A stretch of 64,000 nucleotides of DNA from Clostridium_AD estertheticum_D. GTDB lineage: Bacteria; Bacillota; Clostridia; Clostridiales; Clostridiaceae. The translations under genes and the position numbers were made by a program. Below are positions 36,035-45,280 of the stretch, piece after piece. Under the pieces are notes generated by a model. The model saw only the letters and a list, made by a program, of their open reading frames with translations. It was not told the origin of the DNA and ran no database searches. Location: positions 124,001 through 188,000 of the forward strand of contig NZ_JAHLDM010000001.1 of NCBI RefSeq assembly GCF_018861295.1, written 5' to 3'. Position 1 is the first letter of the stretch; each line of letters starts with the position of its first letter.

Positions 36035-36159
36035 ATGGAGAAATCTAAAAAGTTTCTCATATAGCTTATGGTGGAATTAAAGGTGAAGATTATTTGCCAT
36101 TTGTACCAGCTAGGCAAGAAATGCAAAACAATAATAGCAATATCAATAATTCTAGGTAA
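36035..36159 (+). pseudogene. frameshifted N-terminal fragment of an OPT transporter
   Basis: AAGGGGGAC and ATG (36035) start a frame that stops after nine codons. The +1 frame from 36055 reads SHIAYGGIKGEDYLPFVPAR and ends at TAA 36157-36159. This parallels KGAYGGVNGKDYVPYVSTGS at the start of the intact OPT gene 47 bases later. It is most simply the left end of a paralogous OPT gene whose remainder was lost. Confidence 0.65.
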
Positions 36160-36205
36160 ATTAGGTTATAATTATGGCCAATAAATGTAAAAGGAGGTAC
36201 GTATT

Positions 36206-38128
36206 ATGGATAATAAATTGTCAAAAGGCGCATACGGTGGAGTAAATGGTAAAGATTACGTTCCTTACGTTTCAACTGGTTCTAAATCAGGTGGAAACGT
36301 TGCCGTATTAATAATTGGTATTTTTTTAGCTGCTTTGTTCTCAGCTTCAACTGCCTATTCAGGTATGAAATCAGGGCTTACAGTTGCGGCTGGTATACCG
36401 GGTTCTATAATAGGTTCAGCATTTATAGCGTTATTTGCTAAGCAAAAGGGTATACTTGGGAAAAATTTATTGCAAGGTATGTCAAGTGGTGGAGAGTCAG
36501 TCGCTAGTGGTATAATATTTGTTTTACCTGCAATTCTTTTAATAGGTGCTAAAGTTACGTTCATGGAAGGTTTGGTTGTTGGTGTAGGTGGAGTTTTATT
36601 CGGTATAGGAATAGCTTCTCTTGTTCATAATTACTTAATGGTTGAAGAACATGGTAAATTAATGTACCCTGAATCAATGGCTATATCTGAAACACTTGTT
36701 GCTTCAGAAGGAGCCGGAGAAACAATGAAGTACATGGGAATAGGTTTTGGAATAGGAGGTGTTATAACTGTTGTAACTAGTTCTTTTATGAATGTAGCTA
36801 ACAACGTTATAAGTTATGTAAATGAATCTTTCTACAAGTGGAAATTTGAAGTGGAAGTTAATCCTCTATTATTAGGTATAGGATTTATAGTCGGCATAGA
36901 TGTTTCTCTAACTATGTTTGCTGGTTCTATATTATCTAATTTCGGTATTATGCCTTTAATAGGATATTTCATTAATCTTGGAAGAGATGGAGCAACTGTA
37001 TGGAATGATCCTAGCGTTGCTATAAATGCTATGCAAGTTAAAGATATAGCAGGTAGTTATGTGAAATATATCGGTGCTGGTATGATGCTTTCTGGTGGTT
37101 TTATAGGTGCTATAAAGCTTATACCTACCATAATATCTTCCATAAAGGAGACTATGAATGCTAAGGCTTCAAAGGGTACTGGTAGCTCATCTGCTGGAAA
37201 CATTATATTAATTAGTGGTATAGTGATAGCTTTTATAGGAGGATTCATGATATCTGGTGGTAATATATTAATGGCGATAACTGCTTCTATTTTATCATTA
37301 TTCTTATCATTACTATTTGCTATAGTTTCTGGTCGTTTAACAGGTACTATAGGAACTTCAAATCTTCCTGTATCTGGAATGACTATAGCTTCTATAGTTG
37401 TTGTAACATTATTATTTGTTGTAATGGGATGGAAAAATCCTGCAAACAACAAATCACTACTTTTATTTGGTACATTTATAGTTACTGTTATATCTGTAGC
37501 GGCTGGTTATTGTCAATCTCAAAAAGTTACTTACATAGTAGGTGGCGACAAAAATGAAATGCAAAAATATTATGCTATAGCTGGTATAGTAGGTGTTGTA
37601 GTAGTTATTGGTACTATATTATTACTTTCGAGTAAACTTGCAATGACTGGAGATAACGTTTCGTTTGCATTACCTCAAGCTAACTTAATGGCAACGTTAA
37701 CTGCTGGTATAATGTCAGGTAAATTACCTTGGGTTATGGTAATTGCTGGTATTGTTATGGGAATTGTTTTATATATATTGAAACTTCCTGTAATGACAAT
37801 TGCTATAGGATTCTACTTACCGATAGCTACAAATTCTATAATATTAGTAGGCGCGTTAGTTCGTTTATTTATAGAGAAAACTTCTAAATCTAAAGAAGAA
37901 AAAGAAGTTAAAATTGAGAATGGTATAGGATTATCGTCTGGTCTTGTTGCTGGTGGTTCAATAATTGGACTTATAGGTATTGTACTTCAAGTATTGAAAG
38001 TTATAAAAGGAAATGGACCAAGTGGGTTTGCTGCTTCTAATGGAATGGCATTCGTAATATTAGCAGTTCTAGTAATAGCCACTATAATACCTATAATGAA
38101 AAGTAAGGTAAAAGATGCTAGAAAATAA
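36206..38128 (+). CDS. OPT-family oligopeptide transporter
   Basis: This 640-residue membrane protein has about 14-16 hydrophobic segments. It opens with the OPT-type YGGVNGKDYVPY (about 10-21). ASTAYSGMKSGLTVAAGIPGSIIG (split: STAYSGMKSGLTVAAGIPGS, about 47-66) and later MSGKLPWVMVIAGIVMGIVL are also characteristic. Family members import oligopeptides or metal chelates using the proton gradient. AAAAGGAGG lies before the ATG. The following PqqD-like gene overlaps by 14 bases, so the two are co-translated. A truncated paralogue sits just upstream. Confidence 0.93.
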   Translation: MDNKLSKGAYGGVNGKDYVPYVSTGSKSGGNVAVLIIGIFLAALFSASTAYSGMKSGLTVAAGIPGSIIGSAFIALFAKQKGILGKNLLQGMSSGGESVASGIIFVLPAILLIGAKVTFMEGLVVGVGGVLFGIGIASLVHNYLMVEEHGKLMYPESMAISETLVASEGAGETMKYMGIGFGIGGVITVVTSSFMNVANNVISYVNESFYKWKFEVEVNPLLLGIGFIVGIDVSLTMFAGSILSNFGIMPLIGYFINLGRDGATVWNDPSVAINAMQVKDIAGSYVKYIGAGMMLSGGFIGAIKLIPTIISSIKETMNAKASKGTGSSSAGNIILISGIVIAFIGGFMISGGNILMAITASILSLFLSLLFAIVSGRLTGTIGTSNLPVSGMTIASIVVVTLLFVVMGWKNPANNKSLLLFGTFIVTVISVAAGYCQSQKVTYIVGGDKNEMQKYYAIAGIVGVVVVIGTILLLSSKLAMTGDNVSFALPQANLMATLTAGIMSGKLPWVMVIAGIVMGIVLYILKLPVMTIAIGFYLPIATNSIILVGALVRLFIEKTSKSKEEKEVKIENGIGLSSGLVAGGSIIGLIGIVLQVLKVIKGNGPSGFAASNGMAFVILAVLVIATIIPIMKSKVKDARK

Positions 38129-38465
38129 TGAAGATGTTTTAAATATAATATTTAAAATTTTTCATGATTTAGAGTATGAATTGGATAAAGATAATATTGT
38201 GACTGTACTTGAAAAACAAGATCATAAGCTTCAAAGGGTCTTTAGAAAACTTAATTTCAAAATTCCAGATTATAAAAAGACTTCTTTAGATGAGTATGGA
38301 AGTTGTGTGTTTTTACAAATAGATGGCAAGAAAACTGTAAAAGATATTGGAGAAAATCTAGAAGCAAAGTATGGTGATAAAGCTCACCCACTTTATGAAA
38401 GATTATTGTTGTTCTTAAACCATATCGATGTTAATTGCCACTATATAGAAAAAACAAATTTATAA
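38115..38465 (+). CDS. PqqD-like (RRE-type) small protein coupled to the OPT transporter
   Basis: This 116-residue protein has a C-terminal half (about 55-113) that follows the PqqD/RiPP-recognition pattern: DEYGSCVFLQIDGKKTVKDI, then LEAKYGD and a helix RLLLFLNHI. PqqD-type domains bind precursor peptides. There is no radical-SAM or other RiPP enzyme here, so the protein may deliver peptides to the transporter or regulate it. The start lies inside the OPT coding region (14-base overlap). The N-terminal half is acidic and helical with no family I know. Confidence 0.7.
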   Translation: MLENNEDVLNIIFKIFHDLEYELDKDNIVTVLEKQDHKLQRVFRKLNFKIPDYKKTSLDEYGSCVFLQIDGKKTVKDIGENLEAKYGDKAHPLYERLLLFLNHIDVNCHYIEKTNL

Positions 38466-38466
38466 T

Positions 38467-38504
38467 ACAAAAGATGGCAATGCATTGTAGTTGTCATCTT
38501 TTGT
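38467..38504 (+). terminator. terminator of the OPT-pqqD-like operon
   Basis: A 14-bp stem with one G-T pair (arms 38467-38480 and 38491-38504), ending TCTTTTGTT. Confidence 0.75.
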
Positions 38505-38583
38505 TATTAGTAAGCTAGGACATGGTTGAAAAAGACAGCTTAAAAAGTTTAATGTAGAAGAAGAGACGTGTATGCTACAAAAA

Positions 38584-38612
38584 TAGACACGAAAACTATT
38601 TAATGTTATAAT
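38584..38612 (+). promoter_or_regulatory. promoter upstream of pepV
   Basis: TAGACA (38584-38589), a 17-bp spacer and a perfect TATAAT (38607-38612). Transcription should start near 38619. Confidence 0.7.
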
Positions 38613-38618
38613 TTAACT

Positions 38619-38692
38619 ACGGAATAAATAATAGATTAAATAATAAATATAAAATATAAGTTAAGAGCCGTTATGGCTCTTAACTGTTTTTT
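38619..38692 (+). ncRNA. possible short RNA or attenuated leader before pepV
   Basis: The interval between the promoter at 38584-38612 and the strong terminator at 38660-38692 has no ORF and would give a transcript of about 70 nt. Read-through would continue into pepV at 38766. It could be an independent sRNA or a conditional leader. No known riboswitch motif was recognised. Confidence 0.4.
38660..38692 (+). terminator. strong terminator in the pepV leader
   Basis: A perfect 10-bp stem (GTTAAGAGCC / GGCTCTTAAC) with the loop GTTAT and the tail TGTTTTTT. Confidence 0.92.
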
Positions 38693-38765
38693 AGGAGACA
38701 TTTATGTTTAATAATAAAAACAAAAATAATCTACTTTAATAGATTATTAAGAGAGGGGAAAGAAT

Positions 38766-40157
38766 ATGGAATTAAACAAATTAATTGATGGCATGAAAGA
38801 GGACATTATTAAATCTACACAAGAAATTATAAAAATTAAAAGTGTAGAAAGTGAACCTAAACCTGGGATGCCGTTTGGTGAGGGTGTAGCTAAATCATTA
38901 GAGTGTGCGTTAGACACTGCAAAGAGATTAGGACTTCATACAGTTAATGTAGATGGATATGTAGGATATGCAGAGTATGGAACGGGTGACGATTATGTTT
39001 TAGCACTAGGTCATTTAGATATAGTTCCAGAAGGTGATGGATGGATTTACCCACCTTATGGCGCAGAGATTCATGATGGAAAAATGTATGGACGTGGAAC
39101 TACGGATGATAAAGGTCCAATAATGGCAACACTGTTTGGTTTAAAAGCAATAAAAGATGCAAAATTGCCTGTATCTAAGAGAATTAGAGTTTTATTTGGC
39201 ACTAATGAAGAAACAGGAAGCAAGGAACTTGATCATTACTTAGAAAAAGAAAAACCACCAGTTGCTGGGTTTACACCAGATGCTGACTACCCAATAATTA
39301 ATGGAGAAAAAGGTATAACTATTTTTGATATTGTAAAAGATTTTAATAACATAAATAAAGGTGAAAACATTATAAAATATATTAAAGGTGGTCAAGTTTC
39401 TAACATGGTACCTGATTATTGTGAGGCAGGAATTATTTCTACTAATGCTAATGTTATAGTTAAATTATTAAGGACTTTTATAAAAGATACTGAGTATAAA
39501 CTATCTGCAGTGGTTAACACAAATTTGATAATAATTAAATCTATAGGTGAAGCAGCTCATGGAAGTACACCAGAGTTTGGAAAGAATGCAATAATGCAAT
39601 TATTACAATTTCTAGGAACCATAAATCTTGACTCAAATGATGCTTCTGAGTTAGTAGAGTTTTTAAATAAGAATATAGGAATGCAGACGCATGGTGAGTC
39701 TTTTGGTGTTTGCCTTGAGGATAAGATTTCGGGAAAGTTATCATTTAATGTTGGAGTTATAAATATGGATAGAAATTCTGCTACGGTAACATTAAATTTA
39801 AGGTATCCTGTAACAAACAAATTAGAGGATATGATGACTCCATTTAATGAAAAAATAAAAGGGACTGGATTAAGAGTGGAAAAATTTGTACATCAAGAGC
39901 CATTATACTTCCCACCAGATAGCTCAATTATAAAATCACTTCAAAAAGTTTATACTGAGCAAACTGGAAAAGAAGCTACATTGGTATCTATAGGTGGAGG
40001 AACTTATGCTAAAGAAATGCCTAATATTGTAGCTTTTGGACCAATGTTTCCAGGAGAACCAGATACTATTCATAAACAAAATGAATATATTACAATAGAT
40101 AATTTGATTAAGAATGCTAAAATATATGCTCATGCATTGTATGAACTAGCAAAATAG
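38766..40157 (+). CDS. pepV: dipeptidase PepV (M20 metallopeptidase)
   Basis: This 463-residue cytoplasmic zinc dipeptidase hydrolyses dipeptides delivered by peptide transporters. M20 metal-ligand motifs are present: LGHLDIVPEGDGW (about 79-91), YGRGTTDDKGP (about 113-123) with the bridging Asp, NEETGSKEL (about 150) with the catalytic Glu pair, and a C-terminal His near DTIHKQNE. An intermediate lid domain is present, as in lactobacillal PepV. GAGAGGGGA lies before the ATG. It is placed between the OPT transporter and a dipeptide epimerase, consistent with peptide use. Confidence 0.93.
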   Translation: MELNKLIDGMKEDIIKSTQEIIKIKSVESEPKPGMPFGEGVAKSLECALDTAKRLGLHTVNVDGYVGYAEYGTGDDYVLALGHLDIVPEGDGWIYPPYGAEIHDGKMYGRGTTDDKGPIMATLFGLKAIKDAKLPVSKRIRVLFGTNEETGSKELDHYLEKEKPPVAGFTPDADYPIINGEKGITIFDIVKDFNNINKGENIIKYIKGGQVSNMVPDYCEAGIISTNANVIVKLLRTFIKDTEYKLSAVVNTNLIIIKSIGEAAHGSTPEFGKNAIMQLLQFLGTINLDSNDASELVEFLNKNIGMQTHGESFGVCLEDKISGKLSFNVGVINMDRNSATVTLNLRYPVTNKLEDMMTPFNEKIKGTGLRVEKFVHQEPLYFPPDSSIIKSLQKVYTEQTGKEATLVSIGGGTYAKEMPNIVAFGPMFPGEPDTIHKQNEYITIDNLIKNAKIYAHALYELAK

Positions 40158-40212
40158 ATATATAACTTATTTTATAAGGTACGTATCTTGGTAAATAATA
40201 AATAACATTTAG

Positions 40213-40244
40213 ACCTATGTCTTATAAAATAAGATATAGGTTTT
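40213..40244 (+). terminator. terminator after pepV
   Basis: ACCTATGTCTTAT / ATAAGATATAGGT with a three-base loop, followed by TTT. Confidence 0.85.
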
Positions 40245-40401
40245 AGTGTTCTTGTAATGTGAATTTGTATAAAGTCATAGAATTAAACTGGATATAGAAG
40301 TATAATAGAACATTATACTATAAAAAATTTTCATAACATTGTATAAATAAGTTAAATAATATAAAAACTATAAAAAATCAGATTTTTAGCGAGGGATAAT
40401 T

Positions 40402-41490
40402 ATGAAAATACAAGACATTAAGATGGGTAGAATTAGTACTCCGCTGAAACACGGATATAAAGTAGGCAAGAGAATGCTTACATTTTCCGATGAAATAGTT
40501 ATAAAAATGATTACAGATACAGGGGAAGTAGGTTATGGCAGCGCCGCACCAACACCGCTTATAACTGGGGAAACAGATAACTCAATAATTGGAGCTATAA
40601 ATTATATTAAACCTGAAATTATAGGCTTAGATATTGAAAATATTGAAGAAATTATGAAGGTACTTCATAATTCTATTCACGGTAATAATAGCGCGAAAGC
40701 TGCTATTGATATAGCTATATATGATTTACTTTGCAAGAAATATGGAATACCACTTTATAAATTTTTGGGTGGTTATAAGACTTCATTAACTACAGATCTT
40801 ACTATAGTAAATGATACAGTAGAGCAAATGGTAGGGAAATCTTTAAAAGCTGTAATGGATGGTTATACTTGTTTAAAGGTCAAAGTTGGGAATCATGTGG
40901 ATTTTGATATAGAGAAAGTTAAATCAGTAAGAAAAGCAGTAAGGCGTGGAATAAAGATAAGAGTAGATGCTAATCAAGGCTGGAGACCTAAGGAAGCTGT
41001 AAGCATAATTAGAAAATTCGAAGATATGGGGCTTGATATTGAGTTTGTTGAACAACCGGTTAATGCCTGGGATATAGATGGACTAAAATATGTGACAGAC
41101 AATGTTTCAACGAAGATTCTTGCAGACGAAGCAGTTTTTGGACCATCGGATGCTTTTAAGATAATTGAAAAAAGAGCAGCAGATCTCATAAGTATAAAAC
41201 TTATGAAATGTGGAGGAATTAATAATGCAATAAAGATATATAACATGGCAGAAAATATGGGTATAAGATGTATGATGGGATGTATGTTAGAAAATAGAAT
41301 AGGCATAACAGCAGCAGCTAGTTTTGCAGCATCAAAGTCTAACTTGGTTAAAGCTGATTTAGACACTATGTTGTACTTTGATAAGTGTGCAATAGTTGGT
41401 GGCGCAGCTGTAGAGGGTAATACTATAACTATTAACGATTCCCCGGGTCTTGGTATTTCAGATATCATTGGATGGAATGAAATTTCTTAG
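40402..41490 (+). CDS. dipeptide epimerase (L-Ala-D/L-Glu epimerase type, enolase superfamily)
   Basis: This 362-residue enzyme is of the muconate-lactonizing subgroup. It has the K-x-K acid/base motif in CLKVKVG (about 158-164), metal ligands in RVDANQGW (about 190), EFVEQP (about 215) and ILADEAVFG (about 239), and the second base Lys in SIKLMKCGG (about 263). Such enzymes epimerise L-Ala-L-Glu type dipeptides, for example during murein peptide recycling or dipeptide use. Specificity cannot be read directly. GCGAGGG precedes the ATG. PepV lies upstream but is separated by a terminator. Confidence 0.85.
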   Translation: MKIQDIKMGRISTPLKHGYKVGKRMLTFSDEIVIKMITDTGEVGYGSAAPTPLITGETDNSIIGAINYIKPEIIGLDIENIEEIMKVLHNSIHGNNSAKAAIDIAIYDLLCKKYGIPLYKFLGGYKTSLTTDLTIVNDTVEQMVGKSLKAVMDGYTCLKVKVGNHVDFDIEKVKSVRKAVRRGIKIRVDANQGWRPKEAVSIIRKFEDMGLDIEFVEQPVNAWDIDGLKYVTDNVSTKILADEAVFGPSDAFKIIEKRAADLISIKLMKCGGINNAIKIYNMAENMGIRCMMGCMLENRIGITAAASFAASKSNLVKADLDTMLYFDKCAIVGGAAVEGNTITINDSPGLGISDIIGWNEIS

Positions 41491-41552
41491 AGATATGTAT
41501 ATTTATTTTAGAGTTAATAGATTAAAAATTACAAGCAAATGAGGTGATAGTT

Positions 41553-43742
41553 TTGAATAATAATGAATATGATATAGAGGCTAGTTCGGTGGAAGTCGAA
41601 TTAAAGAAGCAGCTAGAGTTTAATATAGAAGAAGATAAATTAAAGTCTGTTGTTGATATTATTAGTGAGGAAATTTTAAAATATATTGAGAAGAGAAAGG
41701 AAATTACAAAATATATTTTAGAATATAGAAAAAAAGTAATTGAAGACTATAGAGATGATGAAGATATGGTAATAGAGTATTTTGATCATGAGATATATGT
41801 GAAAGAAGAGGCGTTTAAAACTATTGATAGAAGACTTAAGGAGTTAACTGCACTTAAAAGCTCTCCTTATTTTGGAAGAATAGATTTTTCTGAAGAAGAT
41901 TATGGTATAAATGAAATGTATGTAGGAAGATTTGGGGTTACGCCAGACAATACTTATGAACCTATAGTAGTAGATTGGAGAGCTCCTGTTGCATCTCTAT
42001 TTTACACTGGGTCTTTAGGAGAGGCATTTTATGACGCACCAAAAGAAAAAATAGCAGTGAATATTTTAGCTAAAAGGCAATATATAATAAAGAAAGAAAA
42101 GCTTAAAGGCATGTTTGACTCAGCACTAGATATAAAGGATGAAATACTACAAATGGTGCTTAGTGGGAATACGGGTGAAAAGCTCAAAGATATAATAATG
42201 ACAATACAAAAGGAACAGGATGATTTAATAAGACAACCAAGAACAAAAACTATTGTAGTTGATGGTGTTGCTGGTAGTGGAAAAACAACTATTGCGCTCC
42301 ATAGAGTTGCATATTTACTTTATAATTATAGAAAAATACTTGAGGATAAGGTTTTAATATTAGGACCTAATAATGTATTTATAGAATATATATCAACAGT
42401 TCTCCCAAGTCTTGGGGAATCAGGGGTTAAGCAAACGACATTTAGAGACTTTGCTTTTGATATTTTAGAACTTAAAGAAGTAATGAGTCTAAAAGAATAC
42501 ATGGAAAAAGTGCTTGGTGGAGAAAAAGAATTCGCAAAAGACATAACATATAAAAATTCTATAGATTATAAAAAATTTATTGATGAAGCTGTAGAAAAAT
42601 TAGATATTGAATATTTTAAGATTGAAGATTTAATTTTTATGGATGAGTTAATAATATCTAAAGAAGATATAAAAGAAATGTTCCATAATTATTATAAAAC
42701 CATGCCTTTATTCAGAAGAAGTAAAAAAATTAGAAGAATTATATTTTCTAAAATTACTGATGCGAGAGATGAAAAAGTTAGGGTTATACAAAAGGAATAT
42801 GAAAAGACTGTTTTTTCTTTACCTGAGGAAGAAAAGGAATTAAAAATAAATGATTTAGATTTTAATAGAAGACTTAATATTCGCGAAGTTATAAGAGCAG
42901 TACTTATGCTAAAAAGAAGCCTTACTTGGCTCAATAATGGAAACTGTGTTGATTTATATAACAAGATCAATGGGTATAAAAGATTAACTGAAAATGATTT
43001 AGGTGGTATCTTATATTTTAAGATTAAGCTTGAAGGTACAAAAACATCTGAACAAATAAAACATGTAGTAATAGATGAAGCTCAGGATTATAATGAACTT
43101 CAGTTTTTAGTTATAAAGGAATTAACCGGGTGTAGTTCTTTAACTATAGTTGGCGATAGCAATCAAAGATTAATACCATATGGCGGGAAATTACCTATGC
43201 ATGATATGAAAAATATACTTCCAAATTGTAATGTTCAGGAGTTTAGACTAAATACTAGTTATAGATCTACAAAAGAAATTATGGAGTATGCTAATAAATA
43301 TTTAGATCATGATCCAATTGTTCCAATAGTAAGAAGTGGTGAACCCGTAAGAGAAATATTAATTTCAAACAGGGATGAATTTAAGAAGTTTGTACTAGGT
43401 AAAATTGATGATTTTAAAGATAAAACTTATGAAAACATTGCGATTATATGTAAAGATATAAAAGAATCAGAAGATATATTTGGGCTAGTTAATGGAAATG
43501 CAAACATTAAAATTATAGATAAGGAAAATGACGTATATCATAGTGGAATTGTAGTGTTACCATCATATTTTGCTAAAGGACTCGAATTTGATGCAGTAAT
43601 TATGGTCTTAGATGAGCCTGAGGATGTAAGTGATCATAAAGCAGATAATGCTTTAAGTGAATATAAACAAGAAGATAAACTTAGGTATGTGATGGCAACT
43701 AGAGCATTACATGAACTTCAAGTAATTAAGAAAAACTTTTAA
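41553..43742 (+). CDS. helD: RNA polymerase recycling motor ATPase HelD
   Basis: This superfamily 1 UvrD/Rep-like ATPase of about 729 residues removes stalled RNA polymerase from DNA. It has an N-terminal coiled-coil arm (about 1-95). A HelD-type insertion follows (YVGRFGVTPDNTYEPIVVDWRAP). Walker A is VDGVAGSGKTTIALHR (about 234-249). Motif II is VIDEAQDYNELQ, motif III is IVGDSNQRL, and the C-terminal motif VI region is LRYVMATRALHEL. The ORF is open from a GTG at 41544, but AGGTGAT at 41542-41548 fits the TTG at 41553 better. Confidence 0.9.
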   Translation: MNNNEYDIEASSVEVELKKQLEFNIEEDKLKSVVDIISEEILKYIEKRKEITKYILEYRKKVIEDYRDDEDMVIEYFDHEIYVKEEAFKTIDRRLKELTALKSSPYFGRIDFSEEDYGINEMYVGRFGVTPDNTYEPIVVDWRAPVASLFYTGSLGEAFYDAPKEKIAVNILAKRQYIIKKEKLKGMFDSALDIKDEILQMVLSGNTGEKLKDIIMTIQKEQDDLIRQPRTKTIVVDGVAGSGKTTIALHRVAYLLYNYRKILEDKVLILGPNNVFIEYISTVLPSLGESGVKQTTFRDFAFDILELKEVMSLKEYMEKVLGGEKEFAKDITYKNSIDYKKFIDEAVEKLDIEYFKIEDLIFMDELIISKEDIKEMFHNYYKTMPLFRRSKKIRRIIFSKITDARDEKVRVIQKEYEKTVFSLPEEEKELKINDLDFNRRLNIREVIRAVLMLKRSLTWLNNGNCVDLYNKINGYKRLTENDLGGILYFKIKLEGTKTSEQIKHVVIDEAQDYNELQFLVIKELTGCSSLTIVGDSNQRLIPYGGKLPMHDMKNILPNCNVQEFRLNTSYRSTKEIMEYANKYLDHDPIVPIVRSGEPVREILISNRDEFKKFVLGKIDDFKDKTYENIAIICKDIKESEDIFGLVNGNANIKIIDKENDVYHSGIVVLPSYFAKGLEFDAVIMVLDEPEDVSDHKADNALSEYKQEDKLRYVMATRALHELQVIKKNF

Positions 43743-43923
43743 AAAGTTGCAAAAAAAGGTTTTAAAGGCGGTAGCCTGTCGACTCAGAATATAACAAAAA
43801 AATGATTCATACTTTTGTAAGTAACAAGTCTTGCATCTGAAGAATTATTTTTATTATATCTTATAATCATATATTTGTTATGTTTACATTTTGCAAACAA
43901 CTCTGATGAATATTTGAAATGAA

Positions 43924-44164
43924 ATCATTTTTCTTAGAGGATGCTAACAAAAGGATATATCACGTAAAATGCGTTTGAACAAGCTTTAGAAATTCTTTAT
44001 TTAATTTATTTGAAGATGCGTTAAGAAAAATACATGTTTGAGCGATAGCGAGTTTGTATTTTTTAGCATCTGTAAATAAATTAAATATTAGAATTTCTTA
44101 GCGAAGCGAAAGCAGTTATAGTGATATATCTTTTTGTTGCTATATCATCTAAGAAAAGTTGATA
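43924..44164. repeat. 240-bp imperfect palindrome between helD and DUF4363
   Basis: The left arm (ATCATTTTTCTTAGA from 43924, CAAAAGGATATATCAC at 43948, TTTAATTTATTTGAAGATGC ending near 44019) matches the right arm in reverse complement (GCATCTGTAAATAAATTAAA from about 44066, GTGATATATCTTTTTG near 44121, then CTAAGAAAAGTTGAT). The centre AGCGATAGCG is the loop. No ORF. The element separates two convergent genes and could be a two-way terminator, a structured RNA or a MITE-like insertion. Confidence 0.7.
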
Positions 44165-44186
44165 ATCTATTATTCGACGGTACAAA

Positions 44187-44552
44187 TTATTTTGTTAGTT
44201 CATCCCAATTTTCAACCATTTCATTTAATTCAATTAATGTACTAGCTTTATCTTTACTAGATATAGATCCACGGAGACTAGCAAGGTTTAAATTTATATT
44301 ATACATTTCATCTCTTTCAACGCTAAATTGTATGCGTGGTATAATTTTTTTCCAGGCAATATCAATACTAGTCACATCTTGTTCAAGTTTATCCCAATTT
44401 TCAACTTTTGCATGTTTTATGGATAGATTTACAAAAGCGATTACATCTTCTGAAGGGCTCTGAGGCTTTTTTAAATAGTTACCCCCAAGCATTATTAATA
44501 CAAAAACTGTTAAAGTAACTATAGGTATAAAGTAAGTTATAAATTTTTTCAT
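44187..44552 (-). CDS. DUF4363-family membrane-anchored protein
   Basis: This 121-residue protein has an N-terminal membrane helix (about 5-27), then about 90 residues that form helices and lie outside the membrane. It matches the DUF4363 pattern (WDKLEQDVTSIDIAWKKI). Function is unknown. The family usually occurs next to DUF421/YetF genes. It starts 23 bases downstream of the DUF421 stop and is probably its operon partner. It converges on helD across the large palindrome. Confidence 0.75.
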   Translation of the reverse strand: MKKFITYFIPIVTLTVFVLIMLGGNYLKKPQSPSEDVIAFVNLSIKHAKVENWDKLEQDVTSIDIAWKKIIPRIQFSVERDEMYNINLNLASLRGSISSKDKASTLIELNEMVENWDELTK

Positions 44553-44575
44553 AGTTTAAGTTACTCCTTTATATT

Positions 44576-45280
44576 TTATTTTTTTGTCTGCTTTATATGA
44601 TCGTTATAAAGATCTACATGTAAACCACTTGTTTCATTATATGTAGCTAAAAATACTTCAGAGACATCAGTAATATTTTGTTTTTTTAGTTTGTTCATTA
44701 ACCATCTTTCATTCCTATTAATAATTATTAAGTTGTTTTGTACAATGCGGCCGTCATATATAACTTCATAATCAATACAAGCAGTAGAAGTTTTAATATT
44801 TAGATCTTTTGGTGTAACTGGATCACTTTCAGTCTTTTTTAAAATGGATAATTGACCATCTTTCTCGAGTATTGCATAAGCAACATCGTTTACGTCAAAA
44901 ATACCTTTATCTCTTAACTGTGCTAGAAGGTCACCTATGGTATAACGGTATTTTTTCATGGATTCCTCGAGGATCTTTCCATTTGTTATAATAATTGTAG
45001 GCTGACCATCTAGAAATTCTTCAGCAGTTTTTGATTTGATGGTTATTAATTGAAGGATAAGACATAAGACAGTCCAGGTAATTAAGCCTACCCAGTGAGG
45101 CCAAGCTCTACTAGTTAAGTCTGTAGTTAAAGTAGAGGCTGTAGAACCTATAGTTATACCAACTACATAATCAAAAAAAGTTAGCTGACTAACTTGTTGT
45201 TTTCCGAGAACACGAGTAAATATCAATAACGTAAAAAAGCCGATGACTCCTCTTACAAGAACCATTAGACCTTCATTCAT
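44576..45280 (-). CDS. DUF421 (YetF/YrbG-family) membrane protein
   Basis: This 234-residue protein has three N-terminal membrane helices (about 5-25, 35-55 and 60-80) with the family-typical RVLGKQQVSQLTFFDYVVG (about 24-42). The C-terminal two-lobed cytoplasmic domain includes QPTIIITNGKI and RYTIGDLLAQLRDKGI. The family has no proven role; Bacillus members have been connected with spores and membranes. A GGTGTT site lies upstream of the ATG on the minus strand. It forms a two-gene minus-strand unit with DUF4363. Confidence 0.85.
   Translation of the reverse strand: MNEGLMVLVRGVIGFFTLLIFTRVLGKQQVSQLTFFDYVVGITIGSTASTLTTDLTSRAWPHWVGLITWTVLCLILQLITIKSKTAEEFLDGQPTIIITNGKILEESMKKYRYTIGDLLAQLRDKGIFDVNDVAYAILEKDGQLSILKKTESDPVTPKDLNIKTSTACIDYEVIYDGRIVQNNLIIINRNERWLMNKLKKQNITDVSEVFLATYNETSGLHVDLYNDHIKQTKK

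Noticed and set aside
44134..44463. 109-codon plus-strand ORF opposite DUF4363
   Set aside because: The minus strand encodes a coherent DUF4363 protein with a membrane anchor and an operon partner.
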